From assembly GCA_029551925.1 (NCBI GenBank), contig JAKPEO010000032.1:1-64000 (forward strand): 64,000 bases of DNA. Direction: 5' to 3'. The translations under genes and the position numbers were made by a program. The DNA is from a bacterium. Lineage in GTDB: Bacteria; JAGOBX01. Under the pieces are notes generated by a model that was not told where the DNA came from, searched no databases, and saw only the letters and a program-made list of their open reading frames with translations. Positions 27,680 through 37,191 of the stretch are shown in pieces (position 1 is the stretch's first letter; every line of letters begins with the position of its first letter).

Positions 27680-29761
27680 ATGAAAAAAAATTTTTTAATT
27701 TATTTTTGTTTGATAATTTTTCCGTTTATTTTTTTGTTTCCTTATACTTTTAATATTATCGGGCTCGGCAATGATTTTAATATTTTGTATTATGATTTTA
27801 AAGTGTATTTATTGGATAAATTAAATTCCGGCGATTTTCCGCTATGGTCGCCGTCAGAAGCCGCGGGCTTTCCATTTTATTCTAATCCATTTAGCCAAAT
27901 ATTTTATCCGCTGAATATCATCCTATATTTTTTTTATAAAATATTTGGCGGGTGGTCTGCTTTTGACCATCAGATATTTACTATATTCGGCATATCAATT
28001 TTTGTCGTCGGATTATATAAATGGCTGCGGTTATTTAATATAAGCGTCTATTCTTGTTTGTATAGCGCACTGACTATTTCTATATCGTATAAAATTACTG
28101 AAATATTGCGATTTACTAATGCTGTTCATACTGCCGCTTGGTATCCTTGGATTTTATTTGCAATTACAAAAATATTTTGCGCTGATAATATGCAATTAAC
28201 TTTGAAATATGCTGCGTTATTGATAATATTTTATATTTGTTTGATTACTGCCGGCTATCCATATTATGTAGTATATTCAGTGTTTTTAATAAGTCCGTAT
28301 ATTTTATTTTTTATAATTAGAAAATTGAATAGTTATTTTTTTTATGATAAAATCGAATATCTTGCAAAAAAAATCTGCGTTTTAATTGTAGCATTTATAA
28401 TTGTTTTAATTATTACATTTCCTTATTTTTTGAAAGTTAATTCTTTGATGAAACAAACAACTGATAGAGCTGGCAATAATTTTGAATATGCTGCTAATGT
28501 TAAATATGGCATTTCAGATACTATCGGCTCGCTTATTTATCCAATAAATACTCAGCCCGGCGGCTGGTATTATTTCGGTATTTTTAATTTTTTGTTAGTT
28601 TTGAGTTTTTTTTCTTTTAAAAATAATAAGCGATTAATATCAATATTTTTTTTAGGTTGGCTATTTTTTATTGTTTATATTACTTACGGCAAAGATTCGT
28701 ATCTTTTTAAGTTTCTATGGAATTATATGCCGATATTTTCGAGTTTGCGCGAATGGCCGCGCTTGAATATAATTTTATTGCCGATTTTGAGTTTGATACT
28801 TGCTTTAAGTTTTGATGAATTTTATAATTCTTTTATTTTAAAAAATTGCAGCTTAACAGAATTGAAAACTAAATTCCAGAAAATTTTGTTTTTTGGCGCA
28901 ATTATTATTTTAATACAATTAATTTGGCTTATTAAAATCAAATATCACGCTGAGTGGAAATTATACTATATAGATTTGCGGTTCGGTTTTCTATTAAATT
29001 TACCTGCTGAAAAATGGCAGGAAGTAATGGCGCTGCCTGATTTTTTTGTTAAATTTTTTTTAAATCTGAATATTAATAAAATAGCAGTATTATTTGGTAT
29101 GTTATATATTTTAAGCGCAGTTTTGTCATTGATTATTTTTTATGCGATTTATAAATATAAAATTAAAAAAATAAAATTAGCAATTTTGATATTGTTGATA
29201 TTTACGAGTATTGATAATTTTTTGATAGGACCGTGGCTCTGGTCAGCGCAACGAAAAAATACAAGCAGACATATATTACAGATAAATGAAAAAAATATGC
29301 GGTCTTTTAATGTTCCGCGTATTGATAAATACTATACATTATCGCATACAGATGAATTTAATGCCGGCATTGTAGGCAACTGGTATTTTGATAGATATGT
29401 TAAATTTAGGAATAAATATCGCTCAACAGAAGAAGAAGCATATAAAAAATTAATGGGCGTTATTGACGGCAAAAAGATTTATTTTTCAAAAAAAATAGAT
29501 TATTCAACAATCAAAGAATTTCTTGATGATTCAAAAAATGTTAATTATAAAGTAAATGTATTGTATTATGACGGCGATGTTTTGAAATTAGAATTATTTT
29601 GCGAAGCGCCGGGGTATCTTAGTTTTATTGATAATTGGGACAATTCTTGGAAAGCATATGTTAATAATGTAGAAAAACAAATTGAATTATTATTTGGAAC
29701 TTTTAAATCTGTGTATATTTCTGAGCCTAAAAATATTGTTGTATTCGAATATAAATTTTGA
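27680..29761 (+). CDS. YfhO-family-like polytopic membrane protein (GT-C)
   Basis: DFPLWSPSEAAGFPFYSNPFSQIFYPLNIIL; C-terminal PGYLSFIDNWDNSWKAYVNN. Confidence 0.8.
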   Translation: MKKNFLIYFCLIIFPFIFLFPYTFNIIGLGNDFNILYYDFKVYLLDKLNSGDFPLWSPSEAAGFPFYSNPFSQIFYPLNIILYFFYKIFGGWSAFDHQIFTIFGISIFVVGLYKWLRLFNISVYSCLYSALTISISYKITEILRFTNAVHTAAWYPWILFAITKIFCADNMQLTLKYAALLIIFYICLITAGYPYYVVYSVFLISPYILFFIIRKLNSYFFYDKIEYLAKKICVLIVAFIIVLIITFPYFLKVNSLMKQTTDRAGNNFEYAANVKYGISDTIGSLIYPINTQPGGWYYFGIFNFLLVLSFFSFKNNKRLISIFFLGWLFFIVYITYGKDSYLFKFLWNYMPIFSSLREWPRLNIILLPILSLILALSFDEFYNSFILKNCSLTELKTKFQKILFFGAIIILIQLIWLIKIKYHAEWKLYYIDLRFGFLLNLPAEKWQEVMALPDFFVKFFLNLNINKIAVLFGMLYILSAVLSLIIFYAIYKYKIKKIKLAILILLIFTSIDNFLIGPWLWSAQRKNTSRHILQINEKNMRSFNVPRIDKYYTLSHTDEFNAGIVGNWYFDRYVKFRNKYRSTEEEAYKKLMGVIDGKKIYFSKKIDYSTIKEFLDDSKNVNYKVNVLYYDGDVLKLELFCEAPGYLSFIDNWDNSWKAYVNNVEKQIELLFGTFKSVYISEPKNIVVFEYKF

Positions 29762-29796
29762 ATATAAAAATTTAAAAATTAAAACAACTAATTTTT

Positions 29797-29841
29797 TTAT
29801 TCCAACCTTTGAATCCTTTGAAAATTCAAAGGTTGGAATAA
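29797..29841. repeat. F-F-R hairpin element between convergent genes (possible bidirectional terminator)
   Basis: TTATTCCAACCTTTGAAT-CCTTTGAAA-ATTCAAAGGTTGGAATAA; 18-bp perfect arms, inner 8-bp alternative hairpin. Confidence 0.95.
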
Positions 29842-29855
29842 ATCCTGATTAATAA

Positions 29856-30977
29856 TTAATCAACAATTGCTTCGGCAGAACCGTCTGGTTCTTCCATTGT
29901 CGGCTTTGGAGCAGAATGCAGTTTTTTCTTTATTTTTGCTACTACATAAAAATAAATATATAACGGTATTACTAAAAATACTAATAAAAACAGCCAGCCG
30001 GGCATATCTATTTTTTTCGTTGAATATCTGTCTATATTCCAAAGTATCAAAACTATCGCTGTATAATCCAAACTAAAATTCGTGCGCGGGTCCGATGCTT
30101 TGAATAATTCTAACCCTTCAGAACGCGGCATATGCAGCGGCCAGAATAAAGCGCCGCCTATATGTCCGGTCATATCTTCCGTTAGATGCACCCAGAATCC
30201 TAAAATTGCCACTAATCCATAAAGCCACCAATTATATAAGCCAAATAAATATGCGCCAATGAAAACAGGTATTGATAAAATTACGCCAAATACATATGAA
30301 TGGCTCCAAGTGCGGTGCCACGGCAGCCAATTAAAATATATTTTACCATCTGATTCTTTATGAAATGCAAACTGTGTGCCGCTTAATATATCAAGTGTAG
30401 ATGGTTTGACAGGCCCCGGCGGATGATCAGGTCCTTTGATTTTATGGCGTAGCCATTGTATTGCTTTATTCATCCAGCAGATTTCATTAGTGCGCGCTTT
30501 AAGTTCGTATTTTAATTCAGTGCGCCCGTATCTTTTACCTTCTGGCGCAGTGCCATAAATCGGACACTGTGAAGTTTTTACTATTTCATTAAATTGTATA
30601 ACTACTGCGCGCGGCTCGAAAATAATATTATACTGTCGCCATAAACTTGCGCCTAATTGTATTGGAAATAATTGCACTCTTGTATCTTTTCCTGTATCGC
30701 CGGCTTGATTAACTGCCTTTGCAAATATATCAGTCATTTCTTGCGGATTAGGATTTAACGGGTCAGGATCGATTTCATATTCGGCAATTGAAAAGAATTG
30801 TCCTAATTTAAAATCCATAAAATCTGGCAATAATCCAAATATTCCAGGCAGCAGCATTATAAAAGAATTTGCCGCGCCTTCGACAGAATCTAAACGCGAA
30901 CTTGTTGACATTCTTACTACTTCCGGAATAAAAGTAGCAGCAGCGACAGCGGACATAAAATGTGTAAAACCCTTCAT
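29856..30977 (-). CDS. YdjM/DUF457-like membrane-bound metal-dependent hydrolase
   Basis: LPGIFGLLPDFMDF, WHRTWSHSYVFG, GFWVHLTEDMTGHIGGALFWPL. Confidence 0.75.
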   Translation of the reverse strand: MKGFTHFMSAVAAATFIPEVVRMSTSSRLDSVEGAANSFIMLLPGIFGLLPDFMDFKLGQFFSIAEYEIDPDPLNPNPQEMTDIFAKAVNQAGDTGKDTRVQLFPIQLGASLWRQYNIIFEPRAVVIQFNEIVKTSQCPIYGTAPEGKRYGRTELKYELKARTNEICWMNKAIQWLRHKIKGPDHPPGPVKPSTLDILSGTQFAFHKESDGKIYFNWLPWHRTWSHSYVFGVILSIPVFIGAYLFGLYNWWLYGLVAILGFWVHLTEDMTGHIGGALFWPLHMPRSEGLELFKASDPRTNFSLDYTAIVLILWNIDRYSTKKIDMPGWLFLLVFLVIPLYIYFYVVAKIKKKLHSAPKPTMEEPDGSAEAIVD

Positions 30978-30995
30978 TTATATCACCATTTAAAA

Positions 30996-32411
30996 TTAAT
31001 TTAATCTTAATAACTGCGCTATTGCATCGCCGTAATCAGCCATATTTAAAGCAATTGGTGTGAGCAGAACAGCCATACAATGCGAGCGTCTGCAATTGAA
31101 AAATACTGGGATACAGCCAATGCAAGTAGTAACAGCAGCTACTAATAACCCCATCATTTTTCCGCCCATAAAATAAACAATAAATAATAATATCACCCCA
31201 ACAATAGAATATACTAATTTAACATTTACTTTCGGTAAAATTTTTATAACGAAATAAGTTAGATAAATCATAAGTAATAATGAAATTGCCGCTGAAAATA
31301 AAATTACGCCTATCATTATCGGATAATCACCATGTTCTGGCGAAAATACAGGTTTTAATAATACATTCAATCCACCGCGCCCCATACCGTTAGGCGTTAA
31401 TTCTGTAAGCACAAACAAAAATAAAAATGCACCGATATAATACATAACTTTCGTTACTCCGCCGCCAATTAAAAATACTCGTTCCTGTTGATAATAAATT
31501 TCAGGAGTGTATAATTTCACCATTGTATTTTTATTTTTAGATTTTTCAAATGACGCTTGCTGTAAATTTCTGTGATTAGTCATATGACTTGCAAATATTG
31601 CGCCAATACCAGCAGTGACAGCAGGTAAATATGCAGCTATTAAGCCACCAATAACGCCGGGCAACGCTGCGACGCCAAAATCCGACCATTTGCAATTTAC
31701 ATATTTTGACTGATATTGTTCTGACGGAAATTTAGCGTCTGATATTAATGTCTGGATAATTGATGGAAAAGCAAAGAAACCCAAAAATATAGGCATAATA
31801 TTTTGAAAACTCATTTCAGGAGGCGCTAATGGTTTAGTAGTTACAATTAGACCCACGCACGATGCTAATATAAATGTACAAGTGCCGGCAAAAACATTGC
31901 GCCAACTATCTTTGAATTTCTTCCACCATTTATCTCCGCGCCCTGCGCCTTTAGGCCATTCACTCATAATATAGAAAACTATTACAAGTCCTAAAATCCA
32001 ATGCAGATGCGGAGCGCAGATGATATTAATATATGTCCAAATAAAATAATAAAAAGGCGTAAGTAAAATTAAAATTATCACTCCTAAAAAAACGCCCATT
32101 CCTGACATTATTGTAGCGTCAAATCCACGTTTGCTTTTTAGCATATCTACTGATGGCAATATTGAAGCGCCCGCTGATTCATCAGCTGCTGAAAAGAATG
32201 TCATTGGTATTGTATTTATAAAAGAGTATGCTACAATCATAGACATAAAAAACGGCGCTATCGCATAATATGGAATGGCATTTCTTAAATTTAACCAGAT
32301 AACAAGCGAAATACCGGCAACATTATAAATATGCAGCGACGGTATCATACAAAGTAAACCGCCTAATAATGTCCCAAAAACAACAAATATCATTATTATC
32401 AATGGTTCCAT
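30996..32411 (-). CDS. TctA-like (COG1784-type) polytopic permease
   Basis: FGTLLGGLLCMIPSLHIYNVAGISLVIWL ... AALPGVIGGLIAAYLPAVTAGIGAIFASHM. Confidence 0.7.
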   Translation of the reverse strand: MEPLIIMIFVVFGTLLGGLLCMIPSLHIYNVAGISLVIWLNLRNAIPYYAIAPFFMSMIVAYSFINTIPMTFFSAADESAGASILPSVDMLKSKRGFDATIMSGMGVFLGVIILILLTPFYYFIWTYINIICAPHLHWILGLVIVFYIMSEWPKGAGRGDKWWKKFKDSWRNVFAGTCTFILASCVGLIVTTKPLAPPEMSFQNIMPIFLGFFAFPSIIQTLISDAKFPSEQYQSKYVNCKWSDFGVAALPGVIGGLIAAYLPAVTAGIGAIFASHMTNHRNLQQASFEKSKNKNTMVKLYTPEIYYQQERVFLIGGGVTKVMYYIGAFLFLFVLTELTPNGMGRGGLNVLLKPVFSPEHGDYPIMIGVILFSAAISLLLMIYLTYFVIKILPKVNVKLVYSIVGVILLFIVYFMGGKMMGLLVAAVTTCIGCIPVFFNCRRSHCMAVLLTPIALNMADYGDAIAQLLRLN

Positions 32412-32415
32412 ACAA

Positions 32416-33975
32416 TTACTCCACTTTTATAGATTTCGGATTTTTGATTTTTAATTGTAGTTTTCCTTTGTATTCTGAGACTTCAAAAATTCCGCTGATT
32501 TTTGAACCTTTATCAATACTATCAAAATCTTTTATTTTATCTTGCTGATTTTTGAAAACCATAACAGACATTTTTTTATTGTTTGAGTCAACCAAAGTTA
32601 GCATTACATTATCGCCTTTTTTATTGACTTTCGATACTTCCGCTGAAAATTTATATGATTTGCCAATATCGTCATCAGTAAGATTTGCAAAAGTGTTTTC
32701 TTCTGCGTTAGCGTCGTCATATTTTTTTGATTTATATTCTTTTTTTGGTTGTTCTTCGCTTGCTTCCTCATCGCCGCCGCTCGCGCTTGAACTTTCATTT
32801 TCGGAAGATGCATCGTCTGATTCTGATACGCTGGCAGTGCCTGCGTTTTTTACTTCTGCAAAATCTGTAATCGTCGCCTGAAGTTTGCCGCGATATTCGC
32901 TTAGTGTTACTGGCATTTCAATTAACGCGCCTTTTTCTTCTAATAACAGTTTTTTTACATCTGCTGGCATAGTGCTTAAACTTTTATCAAACAGCGTCAT
33001 CCCTATTGTTGGACCTGAATTATCGCTTAATGTTAAGATATGTAATGTTCCGCCTTTCTTTGTTTTGCGGGTTTCATATTTTTTGACATAGACTTTGATT
33101 TTTACCATCTCACCTATTTTGTTGGTATCAAGTTCTGATAATTTATATTCTTTTAATTCGAATTTTTCAAGAATTTTTAATCGTTCAGGTACTGATAAAA
33201 ACATAGCAGCGCCAAATTTTTGGGTCTGATTGATTGTGCCGATTACTTCGATTTTATCGCCGACCTTAGGTAAATTTTCGCCGAATATTTCTTTTAATTT
33301 TGATAATTTATTGAATGCGTTTATTCCAATGATTCCAGTGCCATCGTCAACTTTTAATTTTAAAGTGTTTTTTTCTTTGTCTTCTTTGTATTCAGTTACA
33401 CGGCCTTCAACACGCACTAATGCGCCGTTCATTTTTTCATCTATATCACCAATCATAATAGTGTCTGGCTGTTTATAATATGCGGCAATCCAAAGAATAA
33501 TTATCCCGATAATTGAGCCGATTACCGCGATTTTTTTTACGATTACTAAACTAATCTTATTTGCAGTGCGCGCCCCGCATCGCGGACAGGTTAATAATGA
33601 TCCAGCAAAATATCCGCAAGATGGACATAAGCCTTCTTCATCTATAAAATCGTATTTTTGAGTAAATTCTTTGATTGTCATTTTTTTTCTCGGTTGTTCT
33701 TCTGTTTGCAGCTGTTCTATGGTGGTGTTTGATGAAGATGACGAAGATTGATTATCTTTTGGTTCTTTTTGGTTTTCACTCGGCGTATCGCTATTTTGCG
33801 TAGCAGAATTTTCATTAAATTCTGAATACTCCATTAGTAATCGCCAGTCGCTATCGCCTTCTTTTATAATGTATGTCTCTTTGTTTATTTTTCCGCTTTT
33901 TAAAAAATCTTGCATTTGTTCGAGAGTATAAGGACCAGTTGGCTGCGGCTCTTCATAAATATACCAATTTCCCAT
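32416..33975 (-). CDS. GYF_2 + zinc-ribbon + TM + multiple OB-fold protein
   Basis: WYIYEEPQPTGPYTLEQMQDFLKSGKI; CPSCGYFAGSLLTCPRCGAR; TM; three OB-like segments (VRVEGRVTEYK..., IKVYVKKYETRK..., FSAEVSKVNKKGD...). Confidence 0.8.
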   Translation of the reverse strand: MGNWYIYEEPQPTGPYTLEQMQDFLKSGKINKETYIIKEGDSDWRLLMEYSEFNENSATQNSDTPSENQKEPKDNQSSSSSSNTTIEQLQTEEQPRKKMTIKEFTQKYDFIDEEGLCPSCGYFAGSLLTCPRCGARTANKISLVIVKKIAVIGSIIGIIILWIAAYYKQPDTIMIGDIDEKMNGALVRVEGRVTEYKEDKEKNTLKLKVDDGTGIIGINAFNKLSKLKEIFGENLPKVGDKIEVIGTINQTQKFGAAMFLSVPERLKILEKFELKEYKLSELDTNKIGEMVKIKVYVKKYETRKTKKGGTLHILTLSDNSGPTIGMTLFDKSLSTMPADVKKLLLEEKGALIEMPVTLSEYRGKLQATITDFAEVKNAGTASVSESDDASSENESSSASGGDEEASEEQPKKEYKSKKYDDANAEENTFANLTDDDIGKSYKFSAEVSKVNKKGDNVMLTLVDSNNKKMSVMVFKNQQDKIKDFDSIDKGSKISGIFEVSEYKGKLQLKIKNPKSIKVE

Positions 33976-34166
33976 AATTTTTAATCTCCGTGTAATTTTT
34001 ATTTTTTTGTTTGATAAATAATTATTTTATAAAAAAACATAAAAAAATCAACAGCAGTTTTTTATTTTTAATAAAATTATTATTTATTGAGAATGGAATA
34101 AATTAATATTGAAAGAAACCAAAGAATATAAAATAAATGGAAATAAAGTTAAGGCAATAAAAATAA

Positions 34167-34201
34167 ATGCGGCGATTATTAAAATTTAATAATCGCCGCA
34201 T
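34167..34201 (-). terminator. Perfect 15-bp hairpin downstream of ppdK
   Basis: ATGCGGCGATTATTA-AAATT-TAATAATCGCCGCAT; T-rich on the minus strand after the stem. Confidence 0.75.
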
Positions 34202-34230
34202 AGTTTGTGATTAATTGATTAAATTAATGA

Positions 34231-37005
34231 TTATTTCTTTTTTGAAACTTTTTTTACAGTTTTTTTTGATGCCGCAGATTTTGTTGTCTTTACAACAATT
34301 TGTGCTGCTGCTAATCTTGCAATCGGCACTCTGAACGGAGAACAACTTACATAATCCATCCCTACCAAGTGACAAAATTCTACTGACCGCGCTTCGCCAC
34401 CGTGTTCGCCGCAAATACCAACTTCTAAATTCGGTCTTGCGCTGCGTCCGCGTTGAATGCCTATTTTTATCAATTCACCCACGCCGTTTTGGTCAATTGA
34501 TTGGAACGGGTCTTCTGGTAAAATTTTCTTTTCTAAATAATCACCTAAAAATCCGCCGATGTCATCTCTTGAAAATCCAAAAGTCATCTGCGTTAAATCA
34601 TTTGTGCCGTAAGAGAAAAATTCCGCTGTTTTTGCGATTTTATCAGCATAAAAACAAGCGCGCGGTATTTCTATCATAGTTCCAAACATTACTCGTAATT
34701 TTTTTAAATTGAATTTTTTTAAAGTTTCTTTTAATACTTCGTCAAAAATTACTTTCTGATTTTCTAATTCTTTTTCGCTTGATACAACAGGTATCATTAT
34801 TTCTGGATATGGCTTTTTGTTTTCTTTTACTAATTCAGCAGCTGCTTCTAATATTGCTCTAATCTGCATTTTAGTTACTTCTGGATAAGTCACGCCCAAT
34901 CTTACCCCGCGATGTCCCATCATTGGATTTGATTCGTGCAGCGAATCAGCGCGTTTTTGTAATTCTTCATAGGAAATGTTTAATTCTTTTGCTAATTCTT
35001 TTAGTTTTGTTTCTGAACTTGGAACAAATTCGTGAAGCGGCGGATCTAGTAATCTTATAACAACCGGTAAATTGTCCATTTCTTCTAATGTCGCTTTGAT
35101 GTCTTTTTTAGCATATGGGAATAATTCGTCTAACGCTTTTTGGCGTTCTTCAACTGTTTTTGATACTATCATCTTGCGCAAACAGAATAACGGTTTATCT
35201 GAACCTTCACCGTAAAACATATGTTCTGTTCTGAATAATCCTATACCTTCTGCTCCAAAATTTTTTGCGCGTTTTGCATCTGCTGGCGTATCGGCATTTG
35301 TGCGAACTCCTAATTTTCTTATAGAATCGCACATTTTTAAAAATTCGCCTAATACCTTGTTTTCTGTAGCGTCCATCATCGGAATACTGCCTTCATATAC
35401 ATAGCCCTTTGTGCCATTAAGCGTTACTACATCGCCTTCTTTATAAATTTTATCGCCGACTTTCATTGTTTTATTTGAATAGTTAATATGTAATGCTGAA
35501 CAGCCGACAATACAGCATTTGCCCCAGCCGCGCGCTACTAATGCAGCGTGAGATGTCATACCGCCGCGCGCTGTTAATATTGCTTTTGCCGCTCTCATAC
35601 CTTCAACATCTTCGGGATTAGTTTCTTCGCGCACTAATATTACTTTTTCACCGCGTTTTGCCCATTCAACAGCGTCATTTGCAGAGAATACTATTTTTCC
35701 GCAAGCTCCGCCTGGTCCTGCTGGCAAGCCCTTTGCAATTGGTTTAACTTTCGCTTCTTCCTTTGGGTCTAATATAGGATGTAATAATTCATCTAATTGC
35801 GCTGGAGTTACGCGCATTACCGCTTCTTCTTTAGTGATTAATTTTTCTTTTACCATATCAACTGCCATTGTCACAGCGGCTAATCCATTGCGTTTTCCTA
35901 CGCGACATTGCAGCATATATAATTTTCCTTTTTCTATTGTAAACTCAATATCCTGCATATCGCGATAATGTTTTTCTAATCTGTTTCTAATATCTACCAA
36001 CTGTTTATATAATTTCGGCTCTGACTCTTCTAATGACGGTAAATGTTTATTGTGCTCTGATTTTGAATATTTGTTTAACGGCGCGGGCGTGCGAATACCA
36101 GCGACAACATCTTCGCCTTGCGCATTTACTAAATATTCGCCGTAAAATGCGTTTTCGCCATTACCAGGATTGCGTGTGAACGCAACACCTGTTGATGAAT
36201 CATTGCCCATATTGCCAAATACCATTGTTTGAACATTGACAGCCGTGCCCCATTCATCGGGGATATTTTCTATTCTACGATAACTGATAGCGCGTTTGCC
36301 GTTCCAAGATGCAAATACAGCGCCAATACCGCCCCATAATTGTTGTTCGTGGTCGTCAGGAAATTCTTTTTTTAATACTTCTTTTATGCGCTGTTTGAAT
36401 AATTTACATAGTTCTTTTAAATCATTAGCAGTTAAGTCAGTGTCTGCTTTATAGCCTTTTTCTTCTTTCATTTTATCCATAATTTTTTCTAATTGACGGC
36501 GGATACCTTGGTCATCTTCCGGTTCTATACCTGCGGCTTTTTCCATAACAACATCTGAATACATCATTATTAATCTGCGATATGCATCATAAACAAATCT
36601 TTCGTTTCCGCCGCTTTGCGCTATTAAACCCGGAATTGTTTTTTCTGTTAATCCGACATTTAAAACTGTTTCCATCATTCCAGGCATTGATTTTCTTGCG
36701 CCTGAACGAACTGATACTAATAATGGATTTTTTGGATCGCCGAATTTTCTGCCCATTAATTTTTCAATCTGTGTCATTGCTGTTTTTACTTGGCCTGCCA
36801 ATTCTTTCGGATATGTTTTTTTATTTGCATAATAATAAGTGCAAACTTCAGTTGTGATTGTGAAACCCGGAGGCACAGGTAATTTTAAATCCTTATGACC
36901 AGCCATTTCCGCTAAATTTGCGCCTTTGCCGCCTAATAATTCTTTCATTGATTCATTGCCGTCCGCTTTGCCGCCGCCAAAGAAATATACATATTTTTTT
37001 GCCAT
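34231..37005 (-). CDS. ppdK: Pyruvate, phosphate dikinase
   Basis: MAKKYVYFFGGGKADGNESMKELLGGKGANLAEM; GGMTSHAALVARGWGKCCIVG; AGGAGGTT RBS upstream of 37005. Confidence 0.97.
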   Translation of the reverse strand: MAKKYVYFFGGGKADGNESMKELLGGKGANLAEMAGHKDLKLPVPPGFTITTEVCTYYYANKKTYPKELAGQVKTAMTQIEKLMGRKFGDPKNPLLVSVRSGARKSMPGMMETVLNVGLTEKTIPGLIAQSGGNERFVYDAYRRLIMMYSDVVMEKAAGIEPEDDQGIRRQLEKIMDKMKEEKGYKADTDLTANDLKELCKLFKQRIKEVLKKEFPDDHEQQLWGGIGAVFASWNGKRAISYRRIENIPDEWGTAVNVQTMVFGNMGNDSSTGVAFTRNPGNGENAFYGEYLVNAQGEDVVAGIRTPAPLNKYSKSEHNKHLPSLEESEPKLYKQLVDIRNRLEKHYRDMQDIEFTIEKGKLYMLQCRVGKRNGLAAVTMAVDMVKEKLITKEEAVMRVTPAQLDELLHPILDPKEEAKVKPIAKGLPAGPGGACGKIVFSANDAVEWAKRGEKVILVREETNPEDVEGMRAAKAILTARGGMTSHAALVARGWGKCCIVGCSALHINYSNKTMKVGDKIYKEGDVVTLNGTKGYVYEGSIPMMDATENKVLGEFLKMCDSIRKLGVRTNADTPADAKRAKNFGAEGIGLFRTEHMFYGEGSDKPLFCLRKMIVSKTVEERQKALDELFPYAKKDIKATLEEMDNLPVVIRLLDPPLHEFVPSSETKLKELAKELNISYEELQKRADSLHESNPMMGHRGVRLGVTYPEVTKMQIRAILEAAAELVKENKKPYPEIMIPVVSSEKELENQKVIFDEVLKETLKKFNLKKLRVMFGTMIEIPRACFYADKIAKTAEFFSYGTNDLTQMTFGFSRDDIGGFLGDYLEKKILPEDPFQSIDQNGVGELIKIGIQRGRSARPNLEVGICGEHGGEARSVEFCHLVGMDYVSCSPFRVPIARLAAAQIVVKTTKSAASKKTVKKVSKKK

Positions 37006-37130
37006 AAAAAATAACCTCCTAAAAATTTTATTTTTCTTAACTCGTAATAAATTTATGTTATTGAAGTTAATATTTAGAAAAACATTATACAAGAAAAAAA
37101 TAAAAAAACAACAATTTTTTTAAAAATTTA

Positions 37131-37158
37131 TTGACAAGATTTTCTTGTAAATTATAAT
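37131..37158 (+). promoter_or_regulatory. Promoter TTGACA-N16-TATAAT
   Basis: Perfect consensus boxes 37131-37136 / 37153-37158. Confidence 0.7.
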
Positions 37159-37191
37159 ACCGCAATTTTTAATATTAGGACAACGGATTTT

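Noticed and set aside
34437-34679. ORFs antisense to ppdK (34437..34679, 36582..36857, 36926..37123)
   Set aside because: Overlap a highly conserved enzyme on the opposite strand, with low-complexity translations and no motifs
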